Source: an uncultured Campylobacter sp. (lineage in GTDB: Bacteria; Campylobacterota; Campylobacteria; Campylobacterales; Campylobacteraceae). From it: 64,000 nt of DNA. Positions 8,184-15,798 of the stretch are shown here, one piece after another. The stretch's first letter is position 1; every line of letters starts with the position of its first letter. The position numbers were made by a program, and so were the translations under genes. The notes below the pieces were generated by a model. The model saw only the letters and a program-made list of their open reading frames with translations, was not told the DNA's origin and made no database searches. The stretch is taken from the NCBI RefSeq assembly GCF_963526985.1, contig NZ_CAURPW010000010.1, forward strand, positions 1 through 64,000, read 5' to 3'.

Positions 8184-9716
8184 ATGAAGCTACGTATTTC
8201 TTGGTTTAAATTTACGCTTTTAAACGCCGTTTTTATCGCCGCGTTAAATTTCGGGCTGTTTAATTTTATTTATTCAAGGCTTAGCTTTGAAGCTCATCCG
8301 CTCATGGCCGCAAGCCTGCCGGTTATCTATTTTTCGCTGCTTTGCGCGCTGTTTTCGCTCGTTTTTTTACCCTATCTAGCTAAGCTAGTTAGCATCGCGG
8401 CGATCGGGGTTACGTGCGCTAGTAGCTACTTCATGCAAAGCTACGGTATCATAATCGATAGCGAAATGATAAGAAATGTCGCGCAAACGGATGCGGGTGA
8501 GGTATTGAACTTTTTAAATCCAAAACTCGTTTGCTATATGCTATTTTTGGGCATTTTGCCCTGCCTTTTGGTCGCTTTTACGAGGATCGAGTACGGCGAC
8601 GCCAAGCGGCATATAAAGATCAAATTTTTAACGTTTATAGGCTTTTTTGCGCTAGCGGCGGCGCTATTTTTTTCGCAGACTAAGTCCATTATCCCGTTTT
8701 TTCGCGAAAATAGCTTCATCAGAGCCTACAACCTGCCGTTTTATCCGATTTACGCGACGCAAAAATACGTAAAACTCGAGTTTTTTAAGCCCGAATTTAA
8801 GCAAATCGGCCTAGACGCTACGATGAAACCAAGCAGCGAACGACGGTTAATGGTGCTAATCGTCGGCGAAACGGCACGCGCGAAAAACTATTCGCTAGGC
8901 GGATACGCTAAAAACGACACGAATTTTTACACGAAAAAGGAGGCAAATTTAGTCTATTTCAGCGATGCTCGCTCGTGCGGAACGGCTACGGCGGTCTCGC
9001 TGCCCTGCTTGTTTTCAAAATCGACAAGGAGCGAATACAGCAGCAAAGAATTTAGCCAAAACGCGCTTGATATCTTAAAACGCGTCGGCGTCAAGGTCGT
9101 GTGGCTGGGCAACAACTCGGGCAAGTGCAAGGGCGTTTGCGACCGCTTGGACGCCGGCGACGTCGAGTACTTAGACGCCGGATACGATACGAATATGCTG
9201 CCTTCCTTCAAAAAACGCCTCCAAAATCTCGCGCAAAACGAGATCATCGTCCTACACCTGCAAGGCTCGCACGGCCCCGCATACTACGCCCGCTATCCGA
9301 GCGAATTTCGCAAATTTACCCCGACTTGCGACACGAGCGAGCTAAGCTCCTGCGATAGCGAGAGCATCGTAAACACCTACGACAACACGCTGCTTTTTAC
9401 GGATTTTTTTGTTGACGAGGTGATAAAGGCAGTCAAGGACGCTGGCGGCGATAAAAGCGCGGTTTGGTACTTCTCCGATCATGGCGAGAGCCTAGGCGAA
9501 AACGGCATCTACCTGCACGGCATGCCCTACGCCATCGCGCCCGAGACGCAAAAACACATCCCGATGATGGCGTATACGAACGATGAAGCGACGCTAGCTC
9601 GCCTGCGCGCTCAAAAAGACGACGCCGTCTCGCACGATAATGTTTTTAGTTCGCTGCTGGGGTTTTTTGGCGTAGAGACAAAGGAATATGACAAAAAACT
9701 AGACATCTTTAATTAA
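8184..9716 (+). CDS. eptC: Phosphoethanolamine transferase (EptA/EptC family)
   Basis: Transfers phosphoethanolamine from phosphatidylethanolamine to lipid A and, in C. jejuni, also to the flagellar rod protein FlgG and glycans. Starting at 8184 (AGGAAAACT before ATG) it is 510 residues: about five N-terminal membrane helices (to about residue 165) followed by a periplasmic alkaline-phosphatase-like domain. Seen motifs: VLIVGETARAKNYSLGGY with the catalytic Thr, CGTATAVSLPC, HLQGSHGPAYYARYP and YFSDHGESLGENG with metal-binding Asp-His. The open frame extends upstream to 7992 but that part is basic, lacks a ribosome site and contains the promoter. Cationic-peptide resistance is the usual phenotype. 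Confidence 0.92.
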   Translation: MKLRISWFKFTLLNAVFIAALNFGLFNFIYSRLSFEAHPLMAASLPVIYFSLLCALFSLVFLPYLAKLVSIAAIGVTCASSYFMQSYGIIIDSEMIRNVAQTDAGEVLNFLNPKLVCYMLFLGILPCLLVAFTRIEYGDAKRHIKIKFLTFIGFFALAAALFFSQTKSIIPFFRENSFIRAYNLPFYPIYATQKYVKLEFFKPEFKQIGLDATMKPSSERRLMVLIVGETARAKNYSLGGYAKNDTNFYTKKEANLVYFSDARSCGTATAVSLPCLFSKSTRSEYSSKEFSQNALDILKRVGVKVVWLGNNSGKCKGVCDRLDAGDVEYLDAGYDTNMLPSFKKRLQNLAQNEIIVLHLQGSHGPAYYARYPSEFRKFTPTCDTSELSSCDSESIVNTYDNTLLFTDFFVDEVIKAVKDAGGDKSAVWYFSDHGESLGENGIYLHGMPYAIAPETQKHIPMMAYTNDEATLARLRAQKDDAVSHDNVFSSLLGFFGVETKEYDKKLDIFN

Positions 9717-9726
9717 GCAATTTTGG

Positions 9727-10369
9727 CGGCTTGTCTTTTTCCTTTATACGTCGTTAGAAATTTCGCCGAAGCTCGGTTACATACTACTCGTATGCGCCCT
9801 TGCTCGGCTTATTTCCGCCTCGTCTAAAGAAAAAATACTTCGCCTTGACTCTTTGCATTCAAACTTACAAATTTGATGCACCGAGACCCGCGCCTTTAAA
9901 ATGCTAAATTTGGTTTTTAAATTTGATACAATGCTTGAAAGTATCTTTTTTCTTGTTAAGGGGGAAGGGGCTTGAATTACGCTCTGCTCTGCAGTTGCGA
10001 GGCAAAGCCGAAGCAAAAGAGCTCCCTTTTTTCTTTTATTTGGGAGAGGAAGGGGGTTCTACTTACGAAGCGTCGCCCCTTCCTCTCCCATGCCCTCTCT
10101 AACCCCACTGCACGTTAGAGGTTGCTGCACTGCGTGCAGGTTTATTTGGCGCTAACGCGCTGTACGTTTTTAAATTTGAGTTTTTAGAGTGCTGGTCTCG
10201 GCGAATAAAATTTGTAAATTTGACTTCAAATTTGAGCGTAAAGAGTCAAGGCGAAGTATTTTGAGATGATTTTTGGGGTTGCGCAGGTAAAATTTAGCGT
10301 AGGCTAGACATGTAGTCTGCCGAGCTAAATTTTAACCAGCTCCGCAAAAAGTGCTCAAAAGACAAGCCG
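9727..10369. repeat. Nested inverted-repeat intergenic element
   Basis: A non-coding 643-bp block with two-fold symmetry. Outer arms: a perfect 13-bp inverted repeat (9727-9739 and 10357-10369). Middle arms: a perfect 22-bp inverted repeat (9833-9854 and 10240-10261) continuing imperfectly inward to CCGAGACC (9881-9888) and GGTCTCGG (10194-10201). Inner: a perfect 15-bp stem (10041-10055 with 10076-10090, 20-nt loop). Each flank also holds its own hairpin, for example GGTAAAATTTAGC at 10285-10297 with the complementary arm ending at 10337. No transposase or credible ORF is present. It could be a miniature inverted-repeat element or a structured RNA. Confidence 0.75.
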
Positions 10370-10374
10370 TTTTA

Positions 10375-10788
10375 TTAAATTTGTTCTCTTTGCCAGATTA
10401 TTTTCTTTCCAAACCCCAGCGAATTATGCGTAAATTTAACCCAACACAGACTCAAACTATAAAGGCTCGGGTTCATCGCCAAAGCGTAAGGAAAGCGCGC
10501 GAAGTAAATTTTGCTTTGCTGCGCGGTTGCGGGGGCGGCTAGAGCGCGAAACTGCACGCCCTCTATCTTGCCTACTATTTTGGTATCAAGCGCTACCGTG
10601 CCGGCTACGCAGGGCTCTGCTAAAAAAGCCTTCACGTGAGCGCTATCCTTGCCGCCTGCAACGATAAAAGCCAAATTCCCCTCGTCAAAGGCGTAAAAGC
10701 AGCTTGCGCAGTATGGCTTGCCCTCGTCTAAAACGGCAAGGCTAAGCAAGTGCATCTTGCGGATAAATTTTAAAATTTTTTCATCCAT
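10375..10788 (-). CDS. YhbP-like (UPF0306) FMN-binding split-barrel protein
   Basis: A 137-residue protein resembling E. coli YhbP along its length: the opening helix, KPYCASCFYAFDEGNLAFIV, the CVAGTVALDTKIVGKIEGVQF segment and the diagnostic end FTHNSLGFGKKIIW. The fold is that of pyridoxamine 5'-phosphate oxidase-like flavin-binding proteins; the biochemical function of this subfamily is not established. It starts 10 bases after the stop of the upstream membrane-protein gene, so the two are probably co-transcribed. Confidence 0.8.
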   Translation of the reverse strand: MDEKILKFIRKMHLLSLAVLDEGKPYCASCFYAFDEGNLAFIVAGGKDSAHVKAFLAEPCVAGTVALDTKIVGKIEGVQFRALAAPATAQQSKIYFARFPYALAMNPSLYSLSLCWVKFTHNSLGFGKKIIWQREQI

Positions 10789-10798
10789 TTCGTTCGCC

Positions 10799-11176
10799 TT
10801 AAGCGCTAAAAATTTGAGCCAAATTTGCCGACAGCCGGCTAAAATTTAGCGCCAAAAAGCAAGCCAAAATCAGCCAAAAAGCAAAGATAAAAAGCTCGGT
10901 TCTGATAAATTTAGCTCCCGCTTTTTCGCGCCTAAGCAAAGTCGCTACAAGCCCCGCCGCAAAGCCGCCGATAAAGCTAAAATAGTGCACCGCCGCGGGC
11001 TTAACGAAGCTTGGCAGTTTACCCGCGAAAAATAGCGAAAATATCGTAAGCGAGATCAAATTTGCCAGCAAAAAATAAAACGCGACGACGGGAATTTGCG
11101 GGAAAAATCCGTGCAAAACAAAGCTCAAAACGGTCGCGCTAATGAGCAAAAATACGCGCGCGGCAAAACAGCACAT
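10799..11176 (-). CDS. Small membrane protein, DUF1294-like
   Basis: A 125-residue protein with four predicted membrane helices (about 5-25, 30-50, 63-82, 95-118). The arrangement (helices, a basic loop after the first pair, LPSFVKPAAVHYFSFIGGFAAG, then LLRREKAGAKF and a last helix) resembles DUF1294 proteins, in which a GG-containing helix is followed by RHK and Phe; the match is by eye. AAAGGATAAAA precedes the ATG. Function unknown. Upstream partner of the YhbP-like gene. Confidence 0.55.
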   Translation of the reverse strand: MCCFAARVFLLISATVLSFVLHGFFPQIPVVAFYFLLANLISLTIFSLFFAGKLPSFVKPAAVHYFSFIGGFAAGLVATLLRREKAGAKFIRTELFIFAFWLILACFLALNFSRLSANLAQIFSA

Positions 11177-11215
11177 TTTTATCCTTTTTTTTGAGTGATT
11201 TTAGCGCAAGGGGTA

Positions 11216-11242
11216 TTAAGAAAAAAGAAATTTAGCCGATAT
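11216..11242 (+). promoter_or_regulatory. Sigma-28 (FliA)-type promoter
   Basis: TTAAGAAA (11216-11223), an 11-base spacer and GCCGATAT (11235-11242) match the flagellar sigma-28 consensus (TAAAGTTT-N11-GCCGATAA) in the key -10 bases and spacing. It lies 23 bases before the ATG at 11266. Confidence 0.6.
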
Positions 11243-11265
11243 AAAGCCAAAAGGACGGCAAAAAC

Positions 11266-11781
11266 ATGAAACTACAAAACTACCAAAGCGCGAGCCTAAA
11301 CAGCTTTGATTTTAGCTTTAAAACCAGCGGCGGCGACGAGATAAATCTAAAAATGTACGACAACAAAACCATAGACTACGCTAGCACCAAAATAGCCGGT
11401 GCATCGGCATCTGCGCTCACTCTCACACACGAGTACGGCTATAGTTTCTCGTATAAAGGCGACGGGCTGGACGCTCGCGATAAAGAGGAGCTGGCAGCCG
11501 CTCTAGAAAAGATAGCGCCTAGCATCGATAAATTTATGAAAAACGTCAAAGAGGGCGAGGATCCTATATTTTCGCACGTTACAAACCTCGCAAACTCCCT
11601 TCGCAAAGAGCTTCCCGAGGTAAAAGACGCAAATCATAAAAATTTTATCGCGGACGGTACGCTAAAGCTTTTTGATAGGCTGATGGAGCAAAATAAAGCG
11701 GGTAATAGGCTACTGCAAAACTCCAAAAAGCTCTTTGACGAGCTCATTTCTCAGCTGGATAGCTTTAAATTTTACGTTTAG
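11266..11781 (+). CDS. Hypothetical protein, putative member of the sigma-28 regulon
   Basis: A soluble 171-residue protein without signal peptide or membrane segment and without a family I recognise. The N-terminal third (SLNSFDFSFKTSGGDEINLKMYD) looks beta-rich; residues about 70-171 look helical and charged. AAAGGACGG precedes the ATG. A sigma-28-type promoter directly upstream suggests expression with late flagellar genes; in C. jejuni several non-structural proteins (the Fed set) are controlled this way. Followed by the dUTPase gene, which has its own -10. Confidence 0.65.
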   Translation: MKLQNYQSASLNSFDFSFKTSGGDEINLKMYDNKTIDYASTKIAGASASALTLTHEYGYSFSYKGDGLDARDKEELAAALEKIAPSIDKFMKNVKEGEDPIFSHVTNLANSLRKELPEVKDANHKNFIADGTLKLFDRLMEQNKAGNRLLQNSKKLFDELISQLDSFKFYV

Positions 11782-11802
11782 TTCGCGGTTTAAAAATTTC
11801 GC

Positions 11803-11808
11803 TATAAT
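11803..11808 (+). promoter_or_regulatory. Promoter -10 for the dUTPase gene
   Basis: CGCTATAATTC, a perfect TATAAT, 27 bases before the ATG at 11836. Confidence 0.6.
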
Positions 11809-11835
11809 TCATAAATTTTAAAAATAGGAAAATTT

Positions 11836-12531
11836 ATGAACGCGAATGAAAAAATCACCCAAATGCTAAATCTCCAACAAAGCCTAAACGACGACACCAA
11901 CGGCATCGGCTGGGAAAACGGCATAAACAAAAACGGCAAACTCATCAGCTGGAAACGCTGCATATATATGGAGTGCGCCGAGCTCATAGATAGCTTTGCC
12001 TGGAAGCACTGGAAAAGCATAAACGCACCGACGAATGAAGAAAATCTGCGCGTCGAGGTCGTGGATATCTGGCACTTTTTGATGAGTTTGATGCTCGAGC
12101 AGTACAAGCTAAATAGCCTCGGCGACATCGCAAAGCTCTCAAGCGACATCTGCGCTAGCAGCGGCTTTGAGGCGTTTTGCCGCGAGCCATTTAACGTCGC
12201 TGACGAAAACATCTACGAGATCATAAACGATGTCGAAATGCTCATAAATAAGTGCTCGGGCTTTGAGTATTCGCTCTTTGACCTACTTAAAATTTACTTT
12301 TCGATGAGCCTAAAATGCGGCGTAAATTTAAGCTCGCTTTACGAGTGCTACGTCGGTAAAAACGTCCTAAATCGCTTCCGCCAAGACCACGGCTACAAAG
12401 AGGGCGCGTATAAAAAAGTCTGGAACGGCAAGGAGGATAACGCCGTGATGAACGAGATTTTAGCTCGCGGACTAAAAAGCGTGGACGAGATCTATGCCGC
12501 GCTAGAGGCCGAGTACAAGGCGGTAAAATAA
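11836..12531 (+). CDS. dut: Dimeric dUTP diphosphatase (all-alpha NTP pyrophosphatase)
   Basis: Hydrolyses dUTP (and dUDP) to dUMP, keeping uracil out of DNA and supplying thymidylate synthesis. At 231 residues it is the all-alpha dimeric type seen in Campylobacter and some phages, not the trimeric beta-type. The metal-binding ExxE...ExxD pattern is visible: ECAELIDSFAWKHWK (near residue 51) and EVVDIWHFLM (near 76), with substrate-contacting GWENG near residue 26. The C-terminal RFRQDHGYKEGAYKKVWNG segment is also conserved. AGGAAAATTT precedes the start. Confidence 0.92.
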   Translation: MNANEKITQMLNLQQSLNDDTNGIGWENGINKNGKLISWKRCIYMECAELIDSFAWKHWKSINAPTNEENLRVEVVDIWHFLMSLMLEQYKLNSLGDIAKLSSDICASSGFEAFCREPFNVADENIYEIINDVEMLINKCSGFEYSLFDLLKIYFSMSLKCGVNLSSLYECYVGKNVLNRFRQDHGYKEGAYKKVWNGKEDNAVMNEILARGLKSVDEIYAALEAEYKAVK

Positions 12532-12956
12532 ATTTGTCGGCCAAATTTGCGCCGCTTCGGCTGATAAATTTAGCAAATTTAGCCAAAATTTTTGCGATTT
12601 AGTTTATTTTTGGCACCTTAAGTCGCAAGCGGTTAAATTTGAGAGCACTTTAGCCGAGCTAGCTAAAATATCGCCGTTTGGCCGGCAAAATTTAGACCGC
12701 TAGCAAGCTCTCGCGCCGATAGCCCAAACTAGTAAAAGCGGGCCAAATTTGATAAATTTAGCTAAATTTATGACTGAATTTAAGTCGGTCAAATTTAGTC
12801 GCGAAGTCTATGCTCGCATTAAATTTTATGTGCTGTTAAAAGCATTTGCCGTGCCGCTTTTGCTGGCAAAAAATGCGCGTCAAATTTAGAAAAGCTGTCG
12901 CACCCAAACGCCCTTTTGCCGCAAAACGGCTACAAATTTAAACAAATGGAGATTCG
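12532..12956. other. Intergenic region packed with AAATTT motifs
   Basis: No gene seen. By my count the hexamer AAATTT occurs 14 times in these 425 bases, often as CAAATTTG, TAAATTTAG or CAAATTTAG, against well under one expected by chance. A small GCCG/CGGC hairpin with flanking AAATTT lies just after the dUTPase stop (12550-12575). Confidence 0.7.
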
Positions 12957-13691
12957 TTGTTCGCTGATATTTTACGCCTTTCGTTAAAGGACCTTTTCAC
13001 GCCCAAATTTATCGCGCTTTCTATCCTGCCGCTCGTTTTTTCCGCGCTTATTATCGCGGCGATTGCGATATTTGGCGGACGCGAGCTGTACGAGGCGCTA
13101 AACGCCGCCGTATCGGGAGAAACGGGCGCGCTGGCCGAGTATCCGATGGTGGCTAAAATCCTTAGCCTAGGCATCTCAAAATGGCTCATCGGCGCGATAT
13201 TTTACGCCGTCGGCGCATATCTGGTCGTCATGCTCTCAATTTTTTGCGCGCTCGCGGTTGCAGGCTTTCTAACTCCTACGATCGCGCGCGAGATAAATCG
13301 CAGGCACTACCGCGTGGACGAGTCGCAGCTGGCAAACGTTAGTCTAGCCCGCCAAACGGCTCTTACGGGCAAAATTTTGCTCAAATTTATCCTGATCGCG
13401 CTTATTTGTTTGCCGATTTTAGCCGTGCCCGTGCTAAATTTCCTCGCCCTGCACCCGGCGTTTTTTTACCTTTATTATTCGCTGCTTTTCATCGACGTCG
13501 CGCCAAACGCCCTCTCGCGGCACAAATTCGAGCTTTATTTGCTGGACTACGGCGGATATAAATTTAAAGCCACCGCGCTATGCTTTTACCTGCTATGTTT
13601 GGTGCCTATTTTCGGGCTTTTCTTGCAGGTTTTTTTCGTTATTTATTTTTCGCATTTTTTCTTTTTACGCGAGACTTCGCGCTTGACGTAA
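12957..13691 (+). CDS. EI24-domain (CysZ-like) membrane protein
   Basis: A 244-residue integral membrane protein with hydrophobic segments near residues 15-40, 70-105, 140-165 and 205-235. The order of helices and the segment FLTPTIAREINRRHY match EI24/CysZ-like proteins. CysZ members take up sulfate; whether this one does is not shown by sequence, and there are no sulfur-assimilation genes nearby. The start is a TTG with GGAG five bases upstream; an ATG 11 bases earlier is out of frame. Confidence 0.72.
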   Translation: MFADILRLSLKDLFTPKFIALSILPLVFSALIIAAIAIFGGRELYEALNAAVSGETGALAEYPMVAKILSLGISKWLIGAIFYAVGAYLVVMLSIFCALAVAGFLTPTIAREINRRHYRVDESQLANVSLARQTALTGKILLKFILIALICLPILAVPVLNFLALHPAFFYLYYSLLFIDVAPNALSRHKFELYLLDYGGYKFKATALCFYLLCLVPIFGLFLQVFFVIYFSHFFFLRETSRLT

Positions 13692-13753
13692 ATCATTTCA
13701 AATCGGCGAAAAACTAAATAAAATACGCCCGAATTTTTTACGAAGGAAGTCAA

Positions 13754-13942
13754 ATGAGAACCGAAAATATCGTAGTTTGCAACGTCTGCGGACAAAAAAG
13801 CACGGAAAACGAAAACGCCGTATTCGTCCGCGCTCACAAAAACGGCGAAGAGGTCGATATCTGCACGGCGTGCATCCCTAGCGTCATCCACGGCTCTGGC
13901 CTAGTAGTTCGCAGCAACGACGAGGTCAAAGAAGACCTATAA
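13754..13942 (+). CDS. Small zinc-ribbon-like protein
   Basis: A 62-residue protein with two CxxC pairs, CNVCG near residue 9 and CTACI near 37, which could bind one zinc ion. It is acidic and ends in DEVKEDL. GAAGGAAG precedes the ATG. No enzymatic motif is visible; such peptides are common unnamed Campylobacter proteins. A hairpin terminator follows its stop. Confidence 0.75.
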   Translation: MRTENIVVCNVCGQKSTENENAVFVRAHKNGEEVDICTACIPSVIHGSGLVVRSNDEVKEDL

Positions 13943-13967
13943 ATTTAAGCCCACTCGGGCTTAAATT
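13942..13967 (+). terminator. Hairpin terminator after the zinc-ribbon gene
   Basis: A perfect 11-bp stem (AATTTAAGCCC with GGGCTTAAATT) and 4-base loop starting at the stop codon, followed within 6 bases by a short T-rich tract. Confidence 0.65.
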
Positions 13968-14662
13968 CGACTATTTTCTCTAAGTATTCGTCCTTTAGAG
14001 TTTCGTAAAAGGAAATTTTATTCAAGCATAGCCCCAAAGCAATAAAAAATATAAGACCAAAATTTAACTCATAAAAAGAGGAAATGAGTAAATTTATGCG
14101 GTCACTCAAGGCCAAGCATTGGTTTTGACTTTCGTTCTGGAGCGATGCGTCCAAGTTCGCCAGGCAAGAGCTTTCTAGTATTTTTCTACAAGCTAGACTA
14201 CGCTGAAATGGCGGTACGGATAAAGTTATACGAGGACGTATCCCCGCCACGGCTAATGCGCCCATAGACTCTGAGGCGTCCAATCAAAAGCGACAAGCAT
14301 CCTCGCGGACATAGGCGGCTTTAAACCGATGAGCCAAACCGGGTTTTCTAATCGCGGCAACCCTAAATTTAACGGTGCGCAAAGGTCTTCCTTGTGGGCG
14401 ATACCACAAAGGTCTTTGATATTTTAGGATAGACGCGAGTAAGGTTACCGCTAAGCTATTTTTTTAAGGATAATTTGAAAAAGACGTTAAATTTAGCGCG
14501 TACACAAAGAAATGAGCGTACAAAGCGGATAAAGCCAGATAGGTATAGACACGCAAAGATAAGCCGCAAAAATAGCTATGCTCCTAACGTCATTCGCCCT
14601 AAAACAAATAGCTACGCCGACTATCCGGCAAACCGTAAATTTATCTCGACCGCAGGCCGCGC
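13968..14662. pseudogene. Degenerate region with scattered coding-like fragments
   Basis: Plus-strand frames give short stretches that look like protein but are broken by stops and frame changes, such as FYKLDYAEMAVRIKLYED near 14190 and ADIGGFKPMSQTGFSNRG near 14310, the second ending at 14421. No family is recognised. A minus-strand frame (13945-14283) and a very basic plus frame (14475-14717) are not convincing genes. Confidence 0.35.
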
Positions 14663-15193
14663 TCATCTACACTCTAAATTCGTTATCGTTTGGGTATTTG
14701 TAAAATGCGGCGGATAGGGCATAGAAAGGCTAAAATTTCGCATTTGTCCAGGCGCTATGTTTTTAGCGACGCTAGCCGTGATCTCAGCGACGTTCGTGCG
14801 CTCGTCATGCAAAAACAGCGACCATCCGCTAGGCTTAAAAACTGCGCCGGCGATCGTGTCTTTGCTGACCGGATTATTGACGATCTTGACAGTGAGGTCG
14901 CAGTTTGCGATGCTAAATTCGCCCGTATTTTTCAGCGAGCCCTTAAACACGACGGTCTCGTTCCTAAGCACCCTATGAGCGGCAAACTCGGTTAGAGCGG
15001 CTCTTTTAGTGTACTTATCCACGACCAACATAAAAAAATACCCCATTATCAATGTCGCGGCGATGTTTATCAAGAGATAAATTTTAAACAGTTTCGGGTC
15101 TTTTTCTCCGCGCGAAAGCAGCATAAAAAGTACCGATAGCAGCGCCAAAGCCGCGAGCGCGATAAAGTGAAAGACGTTAAAATACCCTTGCAT
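14663..15193 (-). CDS. DUF2393 protein, second copy
   Basis: About 176 residues: two N-terminal membrane helices (about residues 8-28 and 40-60) followed by a periplasmic domain. The C-terminal part (VFKGSLKNTGEFSIANCDLTVKIV) has the beta-sandwich look of DUF2393 proteins, known almost only from Campylobacterota and without assigned function. The ATG at 15193 overlaps the upstream TGA (TGATG), so translation is probably coupled; a GTG three codons earlier is possible. It is a diverged paralogue of the neighbouring gene. Confidence 0.75.
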   Translation of the reverse strand: MQGYFNVFHFIALAALALLSVLFMLLSRGEKDPKLFKIYLLINIAATLIMGYFFMLVVDKYTKRAALTEFAAHRVLRNETVVFKGSLKNTGEFSIANCDLTVKIVNNPVSKDTIAGAVFKPSGWSLFLHDERTNVAEITASVAKNIAPGQMRNFSLSMPYPPHFTNTQTITNLECR

Positions 15194-15720
15194 CAAAAAC
15201 ACTCCGAGCTTACCGTGACGTTGTAGTCATTTACGCGAAAATCGTTTACGACGTGCGTGATCTCGCGCGTGGCATTTACGTCCAGCACGTCCTTTAGCAC
15301 GATATTTTCCTTTAAAAACGGCTTTAGTTCATTGGCGTAGCGGCGCAAGATATTGTCCGAGTTTTTATAAAAAACAAGTCCGATCTCACAGTAGCTAAAG
15401 GGCTTCTTTGAAAGATTTTTAAGGCGCATATCCACAAGAAGCGTATTTGAGTACTCAAGCTGCTTGGTAGAGACTATCTCCAGCTCTCGCGCCCGCAAAT
15501 TTTGATCTAAAAATTTAGGCATAAAATGCGCTCCGTACCCAAGCGCCGCGATACTAACGACCGTGAGCGCAAAACCGGCGAAATAAGACTTTGAAGCGAT
15601 ATAAATACAAAGCGCAAGAACCGCCAAAAAGGTCAAAAACATCCAGATATAGCCCGCAAAATCCGCCCAGCTAAGGTGCGTTATGTAAAAATTTAAGCCT
15701 TGTTTTAGTTCGTTTATCAT
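15193..15720 (-). CDS. DUF2393 protein, first copy
   Basis: A 175-residue membrane-anchored protein with two helices (about 25-45 and 48-68) and an extracytoplasmic domain containing VDMRLKNLSKKPFSYCEIGLVFYK, the motif shared with its downstream paralogue. AGAGG stands before the ATG. The family appears as tandem pairs in Campylobacter; no function is established. It follows hisIE with a gap of about 80 bases and may be transcribed with it. Confidence 0.78.
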   Translation of the reverse strand: MINELKQGLNFYITHLSWADFAGYIWMFLTFLAVLALCIYIASKSYFAGFALTVVSIAALGYGAHFMPKFLDQNLRARELEIVSTKQLEYSNTLLVDMRLKNLSKKPFSYCEIGLVFYKNSDNILRRYANELKPFLKENIVLKDVLDVNATREITHVVNDFRVNDYNVTVSSECF

Positions 15721-15798
15721 CTTGCCTCTTCATCTCGTTTGCTTATTGCGAGCTAAATTTAAAATCCGCCTGCATAAAGCGTGCCAAATTTGCCCGCG

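Noticed and set aside
13945..14283. Minus-strand frame of 112 codons as a gene
   Set aside because: Its end lies in the terminator hairpin of the neighbouring gene, no ribosome site, composition does not look coding in the N-terminal half, no family features.
14475..14717. Basic 80-residue plus-strand protein with an AAGGA before a TTG
   Set aside because: Overlaps the DUF2393 gene end on the other strand by about 55 bases and has only a low-complexity basic composition; not enough to support a gene.
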